From the NCBI GenBank assembly GCA_947184155.2, contig CAMXCT020000462.1:101001-165000 (forward strand): DNA of 64,000 bases, given 5' to 3'. Both the position numbers and the translations under genes were made by a program. Source of the DNA: Cladocopium goreaui (taxonomy: Eukaryota; Sar; Dinophyceae; Suessiales; Symbiodiniaceae). Below are positions 12,023-23,100 of the stretch, piece after piece; position 1 is the stretch's first letter; the number at the start of each line of letters is the position of its first letter. The notes under the pieces are model-generated. The model was not told the origin of the DNA, did not search any database, and saw nothing but the letters and a program-made list of their open reading frames with translations.

Positions 12023-15000
12023 ATGGGTGGTGCCATATGTCGGATTTGCTGCAACCGTCCTGCGGAAAGTGGTGATGCTTTGGACTCCATGGGTAAGCCT
12101 TGGCCCTACAAGCAGACTGAGGACCTATAAAATGGAAGCGGGTTTTTAACATGTTTAACCATGGGATGGGATGGAGAGTTCCAAATGTTGAGACAACCCC
12201 ATAGTATATAATCATAGTAGTTCTGGTCTAGTTAGGTCTTTGACTTTCTGAAAGGCTCTTTTTGTAGCCTTCATCCAGTGCTCCAAAGGACTTTGTCCAT
12301 CAGTCTGCAACCTGCAGAGATCGTGCCTGGGCGTTGGATGGCGTTGGTACACTGAGTCATTGTAGCGAAGATCTTTTTGGGGGAGACCCCCTGGCATCCA
12401 AGTCCCAAAGTTTGCCGAAGAAAAGCACTGATATGGCCCAGAATTCAACACCCCCAAAGATTCGCTTCATTTTACATCATTTTACATCATTTTGGCATAT
12501 GCCCAACCCCAGGTAACTATGTGAGCTTCATGATGGGCATGACCTTTGCGGGTTTCCCCGCGTTGAATCCGGGCGAACGGCAGATACCATTTGAAGTGCA
12601 GCAGTCGCCCATTGTTGAGGGACTTGGTTTGCTGGAACACAGCCAAAGCAACACCGACGAGTCAATGCAGCAGGCCATGACGCGGGTCTGGCTCTGCGAA
12701 GACGGAGAGATGGGGACATTTTTTTAAGGGGACTTGACATAAATACCCTCTGGTAATTTAACATAGCTATGGAAAGATCCACCATTTTTAATGGGAAAAT
12801 CCACTATAAATGGCCATTTTCAATAGCTATGTTAGTTTACCAGAGGGTATGCACAGTGAATGGACAATGGTAGGTGGGAAACGAACACTGTCCCTGACAG
12901 GGTGCGCAGATCTTGAGCAGCAGCAAAACAGTTGCTTGGATGCAGCTTAGAGTCCTTTCAACGGTATTTTGGTACAAAGAGGTTTCCAATCCATGGGGGT
13001 ACCCCCACATCATCCATTTCAATAGGATGTTCCATGAAATAAACCATCCAGCTATTGGGGTTCCCCCATGGAACCCCCAATGTTTTGACATCTCCACAGC
13101 TTGGCCTTTCCAGATTCATAGGGTTGGAAGATGGATGCCGAAAAAGACTCTAAAACAAAAATAATCTTTAACATTCTTTGACATCATGACTCACATGCTA
13201 GTAGTTGCATATAGACTCATATAGATCATATAGCTATCCAGTAGTATATAGCTATCCAATTATCTATGACATGATTGACATGCCCTGGCTGTTTTCCTGG
13301 CGAATCTAAAAGCTTGACATCAGGTGATTGTCGGCTCAGTGCGGATGGGATATGGCCATCACCGCATTGCCTACTCGGCCTTGACCTGGGCTCTGGAGCT
13401 GGGTGGGAAGCCTTTCCTCTTGGCCACCTGGACAGGATAGGGCCTGGATTGCTATATTTTACCATATGTTACCATATGGGGAATCAACATCCATTATATC
13501 CATTAGCCAGCTATTGGATGGGTTATCTAGGGTACCAGGGTTGTGACTCATAGCCACATGTCTAGTTTGCTTGAGGTATGTGGTCAAAAACATTCAAAAA
13601 CACTATGTTTAGCTGCCCGCTGGTGCCTGTTGGTTTGATGTTAGAATGTGTTTCCTCTACGACGGTACTTGTCATGCTGATGTGCTGTGGTGTAAGAAGC
13701 TGGGGAAGCAGGAGCTATCTTTGGAAACTGAGGACATTTTGTCACCTGACTGTGTGGAAGCTGCCATTGTGCGCAACATGGATAAGCATCTTGACAAGAT
13801 GGGTTTTAGAACTGCAACTGCGATGCTCTCGTAGCTTTTTTTTTATGTTTTTTTTGACTTTTCAGTTTCCTTTACATAATCAAGACATAGTCAAGACATA
13901 GTCAAGACTGCTTCCTCATTTGATTCGCAATGTGCGGCATTCGGGTTCAGCCAATCATTCGCTGCTTTGCAGGCAGTATTCGCGAATGTCCCGCATCGCT
14001 TCAAACCTCGGTGGCATGATTGATGCCATGTGGGGCAAGATGATGTTGCAGGCCCTGCCTAAAAAAGTAGCTGTACCTGGTAATACCTGGCACATCCTGG
14101 CACCTGTCCAAATAGCTTCACCGGATTGTTGTAGATTGCCGGAGAATCTATTTGAAAGGCTTTTTGAGTCGTTTCATATCGTTTCTCATTGTTTGATACC
14201 CTCAAACCCAAGCAGTTTTCCACCTTTTCCTGCTCTTAGACTTGCCCCTCCATGCCTTTATACAAGGTGTATAGATCCCCAATTCAATGTGCCGCAGGGA
14301 GACGCCAATGCCTTGAGATGTTGTTTGGCCTTGTCCCAGAAGATCCGGGGCATCATGGCAGCCTTTCCCAAAGACACGCCAGTGATCAGCAGCCATCCCA
14401 TTGTGGGAAACATGGCTGTAGCATGTGGGTTCAAGACGGTCATCAATTTGATCTTTGACAACTACCCACAGCAACCAGTCAGCGATGGGAGACAAGGGGC
14501 CCGACTTGGGTTGAACTTGTGGGTTGGGACATGGGATGCGAGATTTCCATAGATTTCCTAGATTGAGTGTATCTTGGTGGCTTAGTGGACTTTTGCAATG
14601 CGGGCCAGGGAATGACACTAGTAATCACCGATGCAGATGATGCTGTGCAGTACCATCAAGGCAGCCAAACACTCAGAGGTTTTTTTGGTAGTCCAAAGAT
14701 GTCCAAAGGCTACAAAGTGAGCATGCAATGCAACTGCGCCAGGGAATGCAACTGTCTTAATCCTTACACCTCGCAGAAGGATACTGAAAGGGGACCAAGT
14801 ATTGCATGTGCCCATCTGGGTCCCCATCTCAATGCCTCACAATGCCGCAGAGAGACCCCACAGTTCTTCCAACACTTGTGAGGTACTTTGTCTTGGTACC
14901 GGGCGCGATCAATCTGGTACAGTCACCTTCATACTTTGACAAACTCTTGGATATGGGATGTCCTTCGCACAGCCTTTTCCTGGCGGGGCATTGGGTATCT

Positions 15001-15050
15001 AGCGACCTGTGCATCAACGCAGTCCCAGACAGCAAGGACGGGCACAGCTT
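12023..15050 (+). CDS. MurG/MGDG-synthase-like protein, 5' exon block
   Basis: Probable first exon 12023-12092 opens with ATG (MGGAICRICCNRP) and ends at a canonical GTAAGC; Gly2 followed by nearby Cys suggests possible lipid anchoring. The second exon from 12513 reads NYVSFMMGMTFAGFPALNPG. Exon 13324 to about 13435 gives VIVGSVRMGYGHHRIAYSAL, containing the MGYGH motif of MurG/MGDG-synthase-like glycosyltransferases near an N-terminal Rossmann fold. Exon 13977-14066 (SNLGGMIDAMWGKMM) ends at GTAGCT. Exon 14298-14477 has VISSHPIVGNMAVACGFKTV and INLIFDNYPQ. Exon 14883 to about 15050 has FVLVPGAINLVQSPSYFDKL and AGHWVSSDLCINAVPDS. Substrate and activity cannot be told; the family call rests on the MGYGH motif and overall pattern. 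The gene continues at 25.8 kb beyond the inserted element. Confidence 0.6.
12744..12849. mobile_element. MITE family A, copy 2 (inverted orientation)
   Basis: TA-bordered CCCTCTGGTAATTTAACATA and TTAGTTTACCAGAGGG ends. The asymmetric core is in the opposite orientation to the copies at 140, 29090 and 38984 (AATGGGAAAATCCACTATAA on the + strand). Confidence 0.9.
12981..13077. mobile_element. MITE-like family B, copy 3
   Basis: GGTTTCCAATCCATGGGGGT at the left; GGTTCCCCCATGGAACCCC at the right is the imperfect inverse. The core carries TTTCAATAGGATGTTCCATG and TAAACCATCCAGCTATTGGG. Intronic. Confidence 0.6.
13645..13834 (+). CDS. Putative exon, unrecognised
   Basis: A TTAG acceptor is followed by an open frame (MCFLYDGTCHADVLWCKKLG, then SLETEDILSPDCVEAAIVRN) that ends at a TAG at 13832-13834. 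The composition is protein-like and only this frame is open. It lies between two exons of the MurG/MGDG-synthase-like gene, yet shows no obvious continuity with that family. It could be a lineage-specific insert, an alternative 3' exon, or unrelated. Confidence 0.4.
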
Positions 15051-15355
15051 CTGATCCAAGGTCGATGTTGTTGTTTTGCAATTTCTTCTACTAAGGACTA
15101 AGCCAGTATCCTCAAATTGTGTGGTTGATCATCATATTCTCCATACTCGTATCACGACAGGTAGCGTCAGCTACCTGAGTTCCCCGTGCTTCAGCACAAT
15201 CATAGAGGGTATTGGGGGGCTAGTCCGGGCAAAACATAGAATTCTAGGATTTCTAGGCGACCGTTATGTATTAGATTTCAATTTCAATTAATTATAAGGG
15301 GGGGCCCTCGAAATGATCATGGGTTCAATTCCCACGGGTGACGTGGTAACGGCCT
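15051..15355. other. Non-coding stretch
   Basis: Intron sequence after the last 5'-block exon. Nothing supported beyond a short G/C run near 15298-15310. Confidence 0.35.
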
Positions 15356-16020
15356 CCACAGTAGAGGCACACTCTCCATTAGGGAGATGTCCCTGTAGTC
15401 CAGCATAATTGGCATGTTTCAGCCTCAGGAACGGTTGCTGCAAGGGGTCTTAAAAAGGTGTTTCAAATAAACCGAACCCCTTTTCGTGCATCATTTCACG
15501 CTGCACAAGACACTGTATCATGCAGTCATGCTCTGGAGAGAACATCTTATTAAAGACCCCTTTTTTGAACAGCTGGACGGCGTTCTTATTTAAAACCTCT
15601 TTTTTCGATACACCAACGGTTTTGCGCAGTCTGGGATGACTTTATCCAGAGCATGGCTACATGATACAGTGTCTTGTGCAGCGTGAAATGATGCACGAAA
15701 AGGTGTTTACTTACAGAAAAGGACGCCAGGAGGGCCCCAATTTTACCACGTTTCTAAAAATGCAGTGCTTTCAGGTGTGTTAAAAAAATGCATTTGGACA
15801 AAAATAAGAACAAAACTATGAGTAGAAATACACACAATTTATTTAAAAAACGTCACAAAACACTGTAAAAATGAGGCCCTGGTGGCATCCCTCTCTCTTT
15901 ATTTAAAACCACTTTTTAAGACTCCTTGCAGCAACCGTTGCTGAAGCTGAAACATACCAATTATGCTGGACTACAGGGACATCTCCCTCACGCCTCACGG
16001 AGAGTGTGCCTCTGCTGTGG
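15356..16020. repeat. ~665-bp nested inverted-repeat element
   Basis: The outer arms pair 15356-15460 (CCACAGTAGAGGCACACTCT, then CTGTAGTCCAGCATAATTGG) with 15908-16020 (the inverse, ending GTGCCTCTGCTGTGG). An inner perfect pair joins 15485-15522 (CGTGCATCATTTCACGCTGC...) to 15659-15697. Between them are repeated AAGACCCC/TTTTTT-type blocks. There is no open frame. It looks like a fold-back or non-autonomous transposon. Confidence 0.8.
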
Positions 16021-16285
16021 CATCTCCCGCCAGTACTGAACAAAAGGGGCGCAGCGTTTTCCTCCCCACTACACTACCTTTCGTCCGCCTCTGCTTGCTC
16101 TCAAGTTTTGTTGGCTATGTGGGGGGATGTCCCTTCCTTTAGACAAACTCAGACATCACATTGTTGGTGTTATGTGTTATACTTAATTATATATCATTAT
16201 TTTATAAAATTATTATTATGTATAGTTGTTTATAATTATTATATATAACAGTAATAATTTTATTTATATATATTTCACCGCTCGT

Positions 16286-16394
16286 TACCCTCTGGTAATT
16301 CAACATGGCCATGGACAATGACCCATTTGCAGATGAAGTACTCATTACTTTCATGGCATTTTTTTGCCGGCTATGTTAGATTACCATCCTCATA
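16286..16394. mobile_element. MITE family A, copy 3 (decayed)
   Basis: The left end TACCCTCTGGTAATTCAACATG is intact. The right end is reduced to GGCTATGTTAGATTACCATCC, with the CAGAGGG terminus lost. The centre is rearranged, so this is an old copy. Confidence 0.65.
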
Positions 16395-17489
16395 TCATCT
16401 CATACCCCCCTTTGTGACCCGTTAAAAAGGTCACCTCTGATATTGCTGGTCAGTTATATAGTTGTATTTCCAAGATCGTATCCAAGATTATATCCCCGCT
16501 AGTTAATTGGCATAAAATGAATCCACACATTTACAAGGTGCCCTCCAAGTGATGTTTGTGGGTTTATGTTTATCCCGTGAAAACTCTAATTATGTCATTG
16601 CCATAAACCCAACTTATACTAGTGAAGATAAATAAACCAACTTGCTATAAAAAATCAACTATAAGTCACCATAAATCGCCAGTTGTTTCCACCAGCATTT
16701 TGGTTCACCAACTAATCAGCCATTTTACCAACAATAATCGTCGTTTTTCTCGGTTCAATCCCAAATTTCCACGATTTTCACAGCATGTTTTTCGGTTAAA
16801 TCCCCATATTCCACCATGTTTCTACCCTTTTTGTTAGTTCCATCTCAATTTCCAACCAGTTTGCCTAATTTTCCCACCATTTTTCGACCATTTTTGTTGG
16901 TTCATCCCCTGCTGGCAGCGGTGGGTAGCCATAGGCGCGGCTGGGCCGCCTCGAGAAGAACTTGCCACGGCGCTTTTTGATCGCCGTTGGGGGCGCTGGA
17001 GCACAGCGGGCCTTTTTGGAAGAACTTTTGCAAGGTGGGGTTTGGGATACGGCTACGGATACTATAATTATGGATTGGGATTACCTATAATTATGGACCG
17101 ATTGCTAGTTAGTTAATAATAATGTTATTTGTTCATCAACTATATATTGGAGAATGATTGGTGGGATTTGGATGATAACATGGGTTAATAACAAAAAATA
17201 GGGGGTTCCCAAAAATAGCTACACCCCCAATCATCCAAATAGACCATTTGAGTATTGAAACCGATGGTTTCCCATTTTAGGACACCCCCATTTGCGAATG
17301 TGGGATTCTTAGGTATGGCGGTGAAATTTGGTTGATAAGAAATGTGTTACTTATGCTTACTGAATGGTAATTTACATTAATCCAATGATAAATATAGTAT
17401 ACTTACAGTCATGTATGATTGGGATTTATTTATATGTTTAATCATTGGGATTTGGGGATGATTTATCATTGGGTTGCAAGGTAGGATTT

Positions 17490-17578
17490 TTACTGGTGTT
17501 TGCTAGGGAATGGGGGAATGAACCATAATAGCTATTAACAATCATCTCATTCCCGCATTCCCTACTGAGCACCAGTAA
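17490..17578. repeat. 88-bp short inverted repeat element
   Basis: Left arm TTACTGGTGTTTGCTAGGGA ATGGGGGAATGA and right arm TCATTCCCGCATTCCCTACT GAGCACCAGTAA pair with few mismatches around a 24-bp centre. It has the shape of a MITE, and only this copy was noticed. Confidence 0.65.
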
Positions 17579-18353
17579 GGATTTGGTTGCAAGTAATACG
17601 GTAAACCCGATAATCAGCCTACTATTCTGGGACGGTGTATACCACCCATTTATGGTGTTTTGGGGGATGGTTTATAATTCGGTTTGCCACATTATAGGAT
17701 ATCACTGGATATCACCCAAGAATCATTCATTTATGGGACATGTTCCATTGCACTGGTTGGTTGAGAACGGGATTCCCCTAAAGGATTTTGATAATCCCCC
17801 ATACGTTAGATAGTGTAATTCTAATGCTCTGTAATCATCAACCCACAGGGGTTTCGAACACAGATTTGAAGTGATTGTTGTTAGGTGATTTATCTGGGAA
17901 TTTTGAATTGATTTATATGGTATACATGGGATTATCACCAGCAACAAAAAAAGATCAGTGAACAATAAATGGTTGTTTCACTATACTATCAAACATCCAC
18001 TATATAAAGTGGGGTTTCATGGATGCATGGCTATTTTTTTAATGGTATTTCCCCAACTGCGAGGTAAATACAGGCAGAAAATCATCTTCAAAAAGGTTCC
18101 ATGTCAAATTCGGAGGTGTATGTGGGATGCAGCAGTCAAAATGTAAGCAACTTTGGCAAAAGGAAATTGAATTAAATTGCAATTTCTAGTCTGATTGGAT
18201 TACTCAGATTACTCACCTGGAAAGGCTTCGAATTTTCCATGGCCTGGGAAACCCAACAGATGTCCCATAGGGATACGTTGGGTAAAGCTTCAACGTCATC
18301 GTCAACGGATGGGTTTCCAAGGGTCATCACAAGGTTCCAGGCAGATGGAATTA

Positions 18354-18412
18354 TATGTGTTCTCCGACAGGGGTTGCATACATGAAGCCTGGATGACCGG
18401 AGTTTCAAGCTC
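18354..18412 (+). repeat. Split direct repeat A1
   Basis: 59 bp beginning TATGTGTTCTCCGACAGGGG and ending GGAGTTTCAAGCTC, identical to A2 at 25266-25324. It marks the 5' end of the element. The first three bases (TAT) equal the last three of the B repeat, as expected for a recombination crossover. Confidence 0.9.
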
Positions 18413-18723
18413 AAGTTTTGGGCCACTCTCAGCTCTGGGCCTCTTTGTGAGGTGAGAGCAGGGGAGTGGCCTGAGACAAGGGTTGGAAATATCCTTTCCT
18501 GGGCAGCCAGACCTCGTTGTGGGGGAGGCTGACCAGGGAGGGAGGATTAAAGGCCAGACCCCCCTCGTGGGGTAGGCCTGATTGGTTGGTTTTCAAGGTG
18601 GACCAGGCCCCCGTTTGGGGTAGGTTCACGCAGGGCCTGAAACAGGGGTCCTTTGGAAGCCTCTTTAGGGAGGGAGGTCTGAGCCTCTAACCCTTTGGGC
18701 TTGAGCCCGAGGACCCTGAGGCA
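18413..18723 (+). promoter_or_regulatory. 5' leader with three repeated GC hairpins
   Basis: This is untranslated sequence between A1 and the first ORF. Three imperfect units about 46-50 bp apart (18507-18535, 18552-18585, 18601-18630) each contain a C-run/G-run hairpin such as CCCCCCTCGTGGGGT or CCCCCGTTTGGGG followed by TAGG. They could be packaging, promoter or translation elements; no function is proven. Confidence 0.45.
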
Positions 18724-20109
18724 ATGGAGGAGGAAAAGAGGAAGCTCCTGAGGAAAGGTGGAACTATGAGTGATTGGCATCAGGCGCTATCGGTTGGCCT
18801 TCAAGGAGGAGACATCATGTGGACGGACGCCAAGGTGTACCCCGGAGATGTCCTTGAACATGCCCGATCGATGATGATCAAAGGAGGGTATGTGGAGTAT
18901 GAATGCTATGATGACAGAGGGCGAAGTCAAGGCCGAGCCATCATTGAATTGGTGGAATGGGAAGATATGGCCAGAGGCCTTTTCCTGGCTGTGCACCTTG
19001 TGGCATCGGATGAGTACTATGAGTACTATGCCCAGAACCGCCTGAATGATGGGAAAGGTGTGTACCATATATGTGGTGATGAGAGGCGCGGTTGTGCCGT
19101 CAGGCTGGGAAGACAAGATCGGCGAGAGCTGGTGCACCTGGAGAAGTGGCGGCTGATGAGCCCAGTGCTGATGATGGAGAGCCCTTATAGCAGGGAACTT
19201 GGGCTAAGGCTGGTTCAGAAGTGGGTTGAAAACTTTACACCTGCGGTCGCGGTGCCGGAGCCGGACCTGCCTCCTGCCCCCAGGCTCCCTGGTGGGGCGG
19301 GGGGCGGTGGGCAGACAGGTTTGGACAAGGCGGCAGCTGAGGCCCTCAAGGAGCTGACCAAGGATGATCAACCCTTAGAAGGTGAAGACAAGGTAAAGGG
19401 TCAGCGCAAGGAGGGGACTCCGAGAGGGTCTGTCGGGGCCTTGTTGCAACGCAGGGCAGCTGAAGCCCGTGACTTCCAGCGTGAAAAGGACAAGGAGAGA
19501 AAGAATAGGAGGACGCGTCGGAGGAGCAGAAGCAGAGGCCGCAGGCGAGAGAAAGTCCGGAGTCCCTCAAAAGGTAAAAGCCGCAGTGAGGGGTCCGAAA
19601 CCAGTGAGACGTCGCAGGGTTTTCAAAAGCCCTCTTCCCGGGGGGAGGAAGAGCTTTGGCGGCTGTCTCAAAAACACCCCGGGAAGCTACTGAAGGAGAC
19701 GATGCGGGAGTTAACCCGATACTTGGCAGAGAGGAGCACCGAGGGCCCGGAGGAGGAAGATTGGGCAAGTCGCCGAGTCATGGCGTACATCAATCAAGTG
19801 GTGCTAGTGCAGCACCCTCCAGCGGTGATAGGGATCCGCAACTACAGGGAGCTCATAACGATTGGGACGGGAGTGGACTTACTACTCCAAGGTCGGCTCC
19901 CGGAGCTGGGGGATCTACTCTCCCAGCGCCTGAAGGCGCTCGAGACGAGCTTCACCGAGCAAGGATGGCACACAGCGAAACATCAGGAGCTGATCCCACC
20001 GATGGCCGCCTCCCTGACGTCGGAAGCAGAGAGGAGGAGAGCAGCAAAGCTGGAACTGAGTGCCAGCAAGCTGAAGGAGATGGTTCAGAAGAACAAGTCT
20101 CCCAAATAG
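18724..20109 (+). CDS. Gag-like ORF1 of the tyrosine-recombinase element
   Basis: A 461-residue protein beginning at an ATG. Residues 15-180 form a compact acidic/aromatic region (MSDWHQALSVGLQGGDIMWT, YYEYYAQNRLNDGKGVYHIC). Residues 180-300 are low-complexity, with a proline/glycine linker and an arginine-serine-rich basic stretch (RRTRRRSRSRGRRREKVRSP) suited to nucleic-acid binding. The last 150 residues look helical (VMAYINQVVLVQHPPAVIGI; EAERRRAAKLELSASKLKEM). Its position first in the element suggests a Gag role, particle formation or RNA binding. No zinc knuckle was seen. The end overlaps ORF2 by about 450 bp in the -1 frame. Confidence 0.7.
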   Translation: MEEEKRKLLRKGGTMSDWHQALSVGLQGGDIMWTDAKVYPGDVLEHARSMMIKGGYVEYECYDDRGRSQGRAIIELVEWEDMARGLFLAVHLVASDEYYEYYAQNRLNDGKGVYHICGDERRGCAVRLGRQDRRELVHLEKWRLMSPVLMMESPYSRELGLRLVQKWVENFTPAVAVPEPDLPPAPRLPGGAGGGGQTGLDKAAAEALKELTKDDQPLEGEDKVKGQRKEGTPRGSVGALLQRRAAEARDFQREKDKERKNRRTRRRSRSRGRRREKVRSPSKGKSRSEGSETSETSQGFQKPSSRGEEELWRLSQKHPGKLLKETMRELTRYLAERSTEGPEEEDWASRRVMAYINQVVLVQHPPAVIGIRNYRELITIGTGVDLLLQGRLPELGDLLSQRLKALETSFTEQGWHTAKHQELIPPMAASLTSEAERRRAAKLELSASKLKEMVQKNKSPK

Positions 20110-23100
20110 GGACTCGGCGGCGGCATTCGGGAAAAGATGAGTGCCGTGACGCCACCCCCTCGAGACGAAGCAGGTCCAGAAGGAGGAGGAGAGACCAGGA
20201 GGGTGACCATCAACGAGAACCCTCGGACCATACAAGAAAAAGGAGGAGGAAAAGGAGACACAAAAGGATGGTTGAAGAGAGGGAAGCCCCTGAGGCCATG
20301 GAAACAGAAAGGACGCCAGAAAGGAAAAGGTCCGAATCAGAAGGGGCAAGGAAGAGGAAAGGGCCCGGAGCAGGAGACGGACAGAACGAGGAGCCCGACG
20401 CCGAGACCGACTGGGAACAAGAGTCCCTCCAGTCCGCTCAAGTAGAGGAAGGAGGGGAGCACCTGTTAGGAGTGCTCAAGAGTTGGCTCCAGTCGGAAGA
20501 GTGTGGGGGGCTGAGCATCTCCCAGTGCGGGGCTTTGCTGGCTGTGGCAGCCTTTAGAAGTGGAACACCCCTTGGAAGCTATTTGAGTCGTGCCCTAGTG
20601 CCGGGGTCTTCAAGTGGCCAAAGGAACAGGAGGCAGCGGAGCCTTCTACCCCTGCCACTCTGGGATGACTCTGTGACTGAGCTTAAGAATCTGCAGGAAG
20701 AGGGTGAGTTCAGAAGGCTGGCAGGCAGCTGGGCTGAAAAGAAAATGAGCAAAGACAAAGCTGGGAGGCTCAGTCGAAAAGTTGGGCTGCTGGTATGGCA
20801 TGGGCTGACAGTGACGGTCCTGAACTTTCTTTGGACTGGAGGTGGAGGCAAAGGAGAGGTAGCAGCGGGGCCCCCTGGAAAAGCTCAGAGCCAGGCGTTG
20901 GATAGGATCTGGGAGTTAGTGAAGGTCTTCGTGGATGACAACTCGGAGTCGACCAGCAAAGTACCCAGGTCACCCGAAATGGGAGAGTGGGGAAAGAAGC
21001 TGGGGGACGTTCGGGTGTCATACCATGGGGAGGTGGTCGAGAAAGCCCAGCGGCTGACCCTTGATCAGATCCTGCCAGGGCTTCCCCCGATGGGGTATGG
21101 AGCCAGTGTGGCGCTCGCCGAGCTTTGTGAGGGAGAAGTCAGGGAGAAACTTGAGAATCCCCTGGGTACCCTGCTGCCTGAGGATGAGCTGCCTGATGAC
21201 GTCCCTGCCCCAAAGATTCATGCGAGCCAAGAGCAATGGGAAAAGATAGCAGGCGAGCTTTATCGGCGAGGTTTGGTGCAGCCCGTCGAAGACCCAGTGA
21301 AGGTCAAGGGGCAGGCCATCTTGAACGGGGCTTTCGGCGTTCCCAAGCCGGGAAAATTCCTTGAGGACGAGAGGGCAATCCTTCGACTCATTATGGACTT
21401 CCGTGCAGTCAACTCAGTGACAGAGATTGTGGCTGGGGACGTCCGAAGCTTGGCCGGAGCCCCCTCCCTTCAACATGTGGTGTTGCCAGCGGGGAAAGTC
21501 ATCCGGATGTCAGCTGACGACCTTGTGGCAGCTTTTTACTTGTTCCGACTTCCAGCTGAGTGGAGCCGGCTGATGTGCTTTGCCAGCAAGGTGGCTTGGC
21601 GATGCTTGGGGATTGACCGAGATGGAGCAGTTTATGTGGGGGCCACCGTGCTGCCGATGGGATGGTCGAGTGCGGTAGGCATCCTACAGCATGCTCACCG
21701 TCGTTTGGCGCTACGATCGCCGTTGGCAGGCGGTGGTGGACTGCTGGGACCCACGGAGATCCGGCGTGACTCCATCTTCCCGGACCTGGAGCTGGAAGAG
21801 GTGATGTGGTCACTGTACATTGATGATGTGAACATCATGGAAGTGATGGACGCCAAGATAGCCAAGGAAATGGAAGGCAAAAGCAGCGAAGAGCAGGAGC
21901 GGCTCCGTCTGGCCTATCAGCATTGGGGAATCCCCATAAGCAAGGAGAAGGCTTTGATCAGGGCGTCCAAGGCCGAGAAACTGGGAGCTGTGGTGGATGG
22001 AGACAGAGGAGATTTGAGGTGCTCGACGAAACGAGCTTTGGACAGCCTATCTCTGGGCTTTTGGCTGTTGAGGCAGCCCCAAGTGCCGAGGAAGGCATTG
22101 CAAGTCTTCTTGGGCAGGGAGGTCCACTCACTCCAGTTCAGGAGGCCTCTTTTTGGAATTTTTGATTACCTCTGGAAGGAGGTAGGTGATGGGGCGCCCA
22201 TGCTTGAGCTGGGTGTCAAGTCAGTGGAGGAAGTGCTCCTGGCAGGCATGAGTCAGGCCCTGAGGGTGACTGACTTGCGTGCTGGGTTGAATGAGGTGGT
22301 TACGGCCTCTGATGCAAGTGAGCATGGAGGAGGAATGGTCTACGGTGCGCGACTGACCTCTCAAGGGCTGAAAGAGGTTTATACCACGGAAGAGGGGCTC
22401 GAGGAAGTCCCGAGTGTGGATTTGAGTTTTGATGAGAAGCAGGTGATCCTGGTCTTCGATTTCTTTGCGGGAATCGGAGGACTATCAAGAGCCTTGCAGC
22501 TGGCAAAGGTTCCAGTCAACCGCTTGGTGGTGGTTGAACAAAACCCTGAATGCAGGCGTCTGAACCTGACGAGGTGGCCAGGTTGCGACATCGTGGTGGA
22601 TATAGAGAAACTGACCCGAAAAGACATCGGGCGTATGATGCACAGTGTCCCTGGCATCACAGGTGTGATCGCTGGAGGAGGGTCACCGTGCCAAGGACTG
22701 TCGAAACTATCAGTCCACCGACAGCACTTGGAGGACCCAAGGTCAAAATTATTCTATAAGTTTGCGGACGTCTTGGGATGGATCGGCGAGACTGCAGCAT
22801 CCATGGAGATCTGCTTCTTGGGGATGTTGGAAAATGTGGTAGGTGATGAGGAGGACATCACTGAGATGAGTCGAGTTCTTGAGGCCAGACCCATCAAGGT
22901 TTGCTCCAGTGGCCTGTCGTGGGTGAGGAGGCCGCGGCTGTATTGGGCCAGCACTGAACTGGAAGATCACCCATCTTTCACCCGAGGGCACCATGAGCTG
23001 TATGAGGAAGTGGTCTTTGAAGAAGGGCCTGAACCGCTGGAACATGTGCCTGATGAGGGATGGAAATGGCTGGCGGCAGTGGAGAATGAAGAGGCGCGAC

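Larger units (their letters stand above)
16021..18353. other. Intronic stretch with small repeats, left of the retrotransposon
   Basis: AT-rich with TA tracts (16170-16275). A perfect-looking ~32-bp inverted pair spans 17490-17578 (ACTGGTGTTTGCTAGGGAAT against ATTCCCTACTGAGCACCAGT). A family B-like inverted segment lies near 17200-17300. No supported exon was found. Confidence 0.4.

Noticed and set aside
13920..14552. A single 210-codon ORF
   Set aside because: It reads through at least one intron of the MurG/MGDG-synthase-like gene; only parts of it (13977-14066, 14298-14477) look exonic.
15325..15345. GGGTTCAATTCCCAC, like a tRNA T-arm or B box
   Set aside because: No matching acceptor stem, D-arm or anticodon arm could be placed upstream. 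It could be a relic of a tRNA-derived SINE but is not a tRNA gene.
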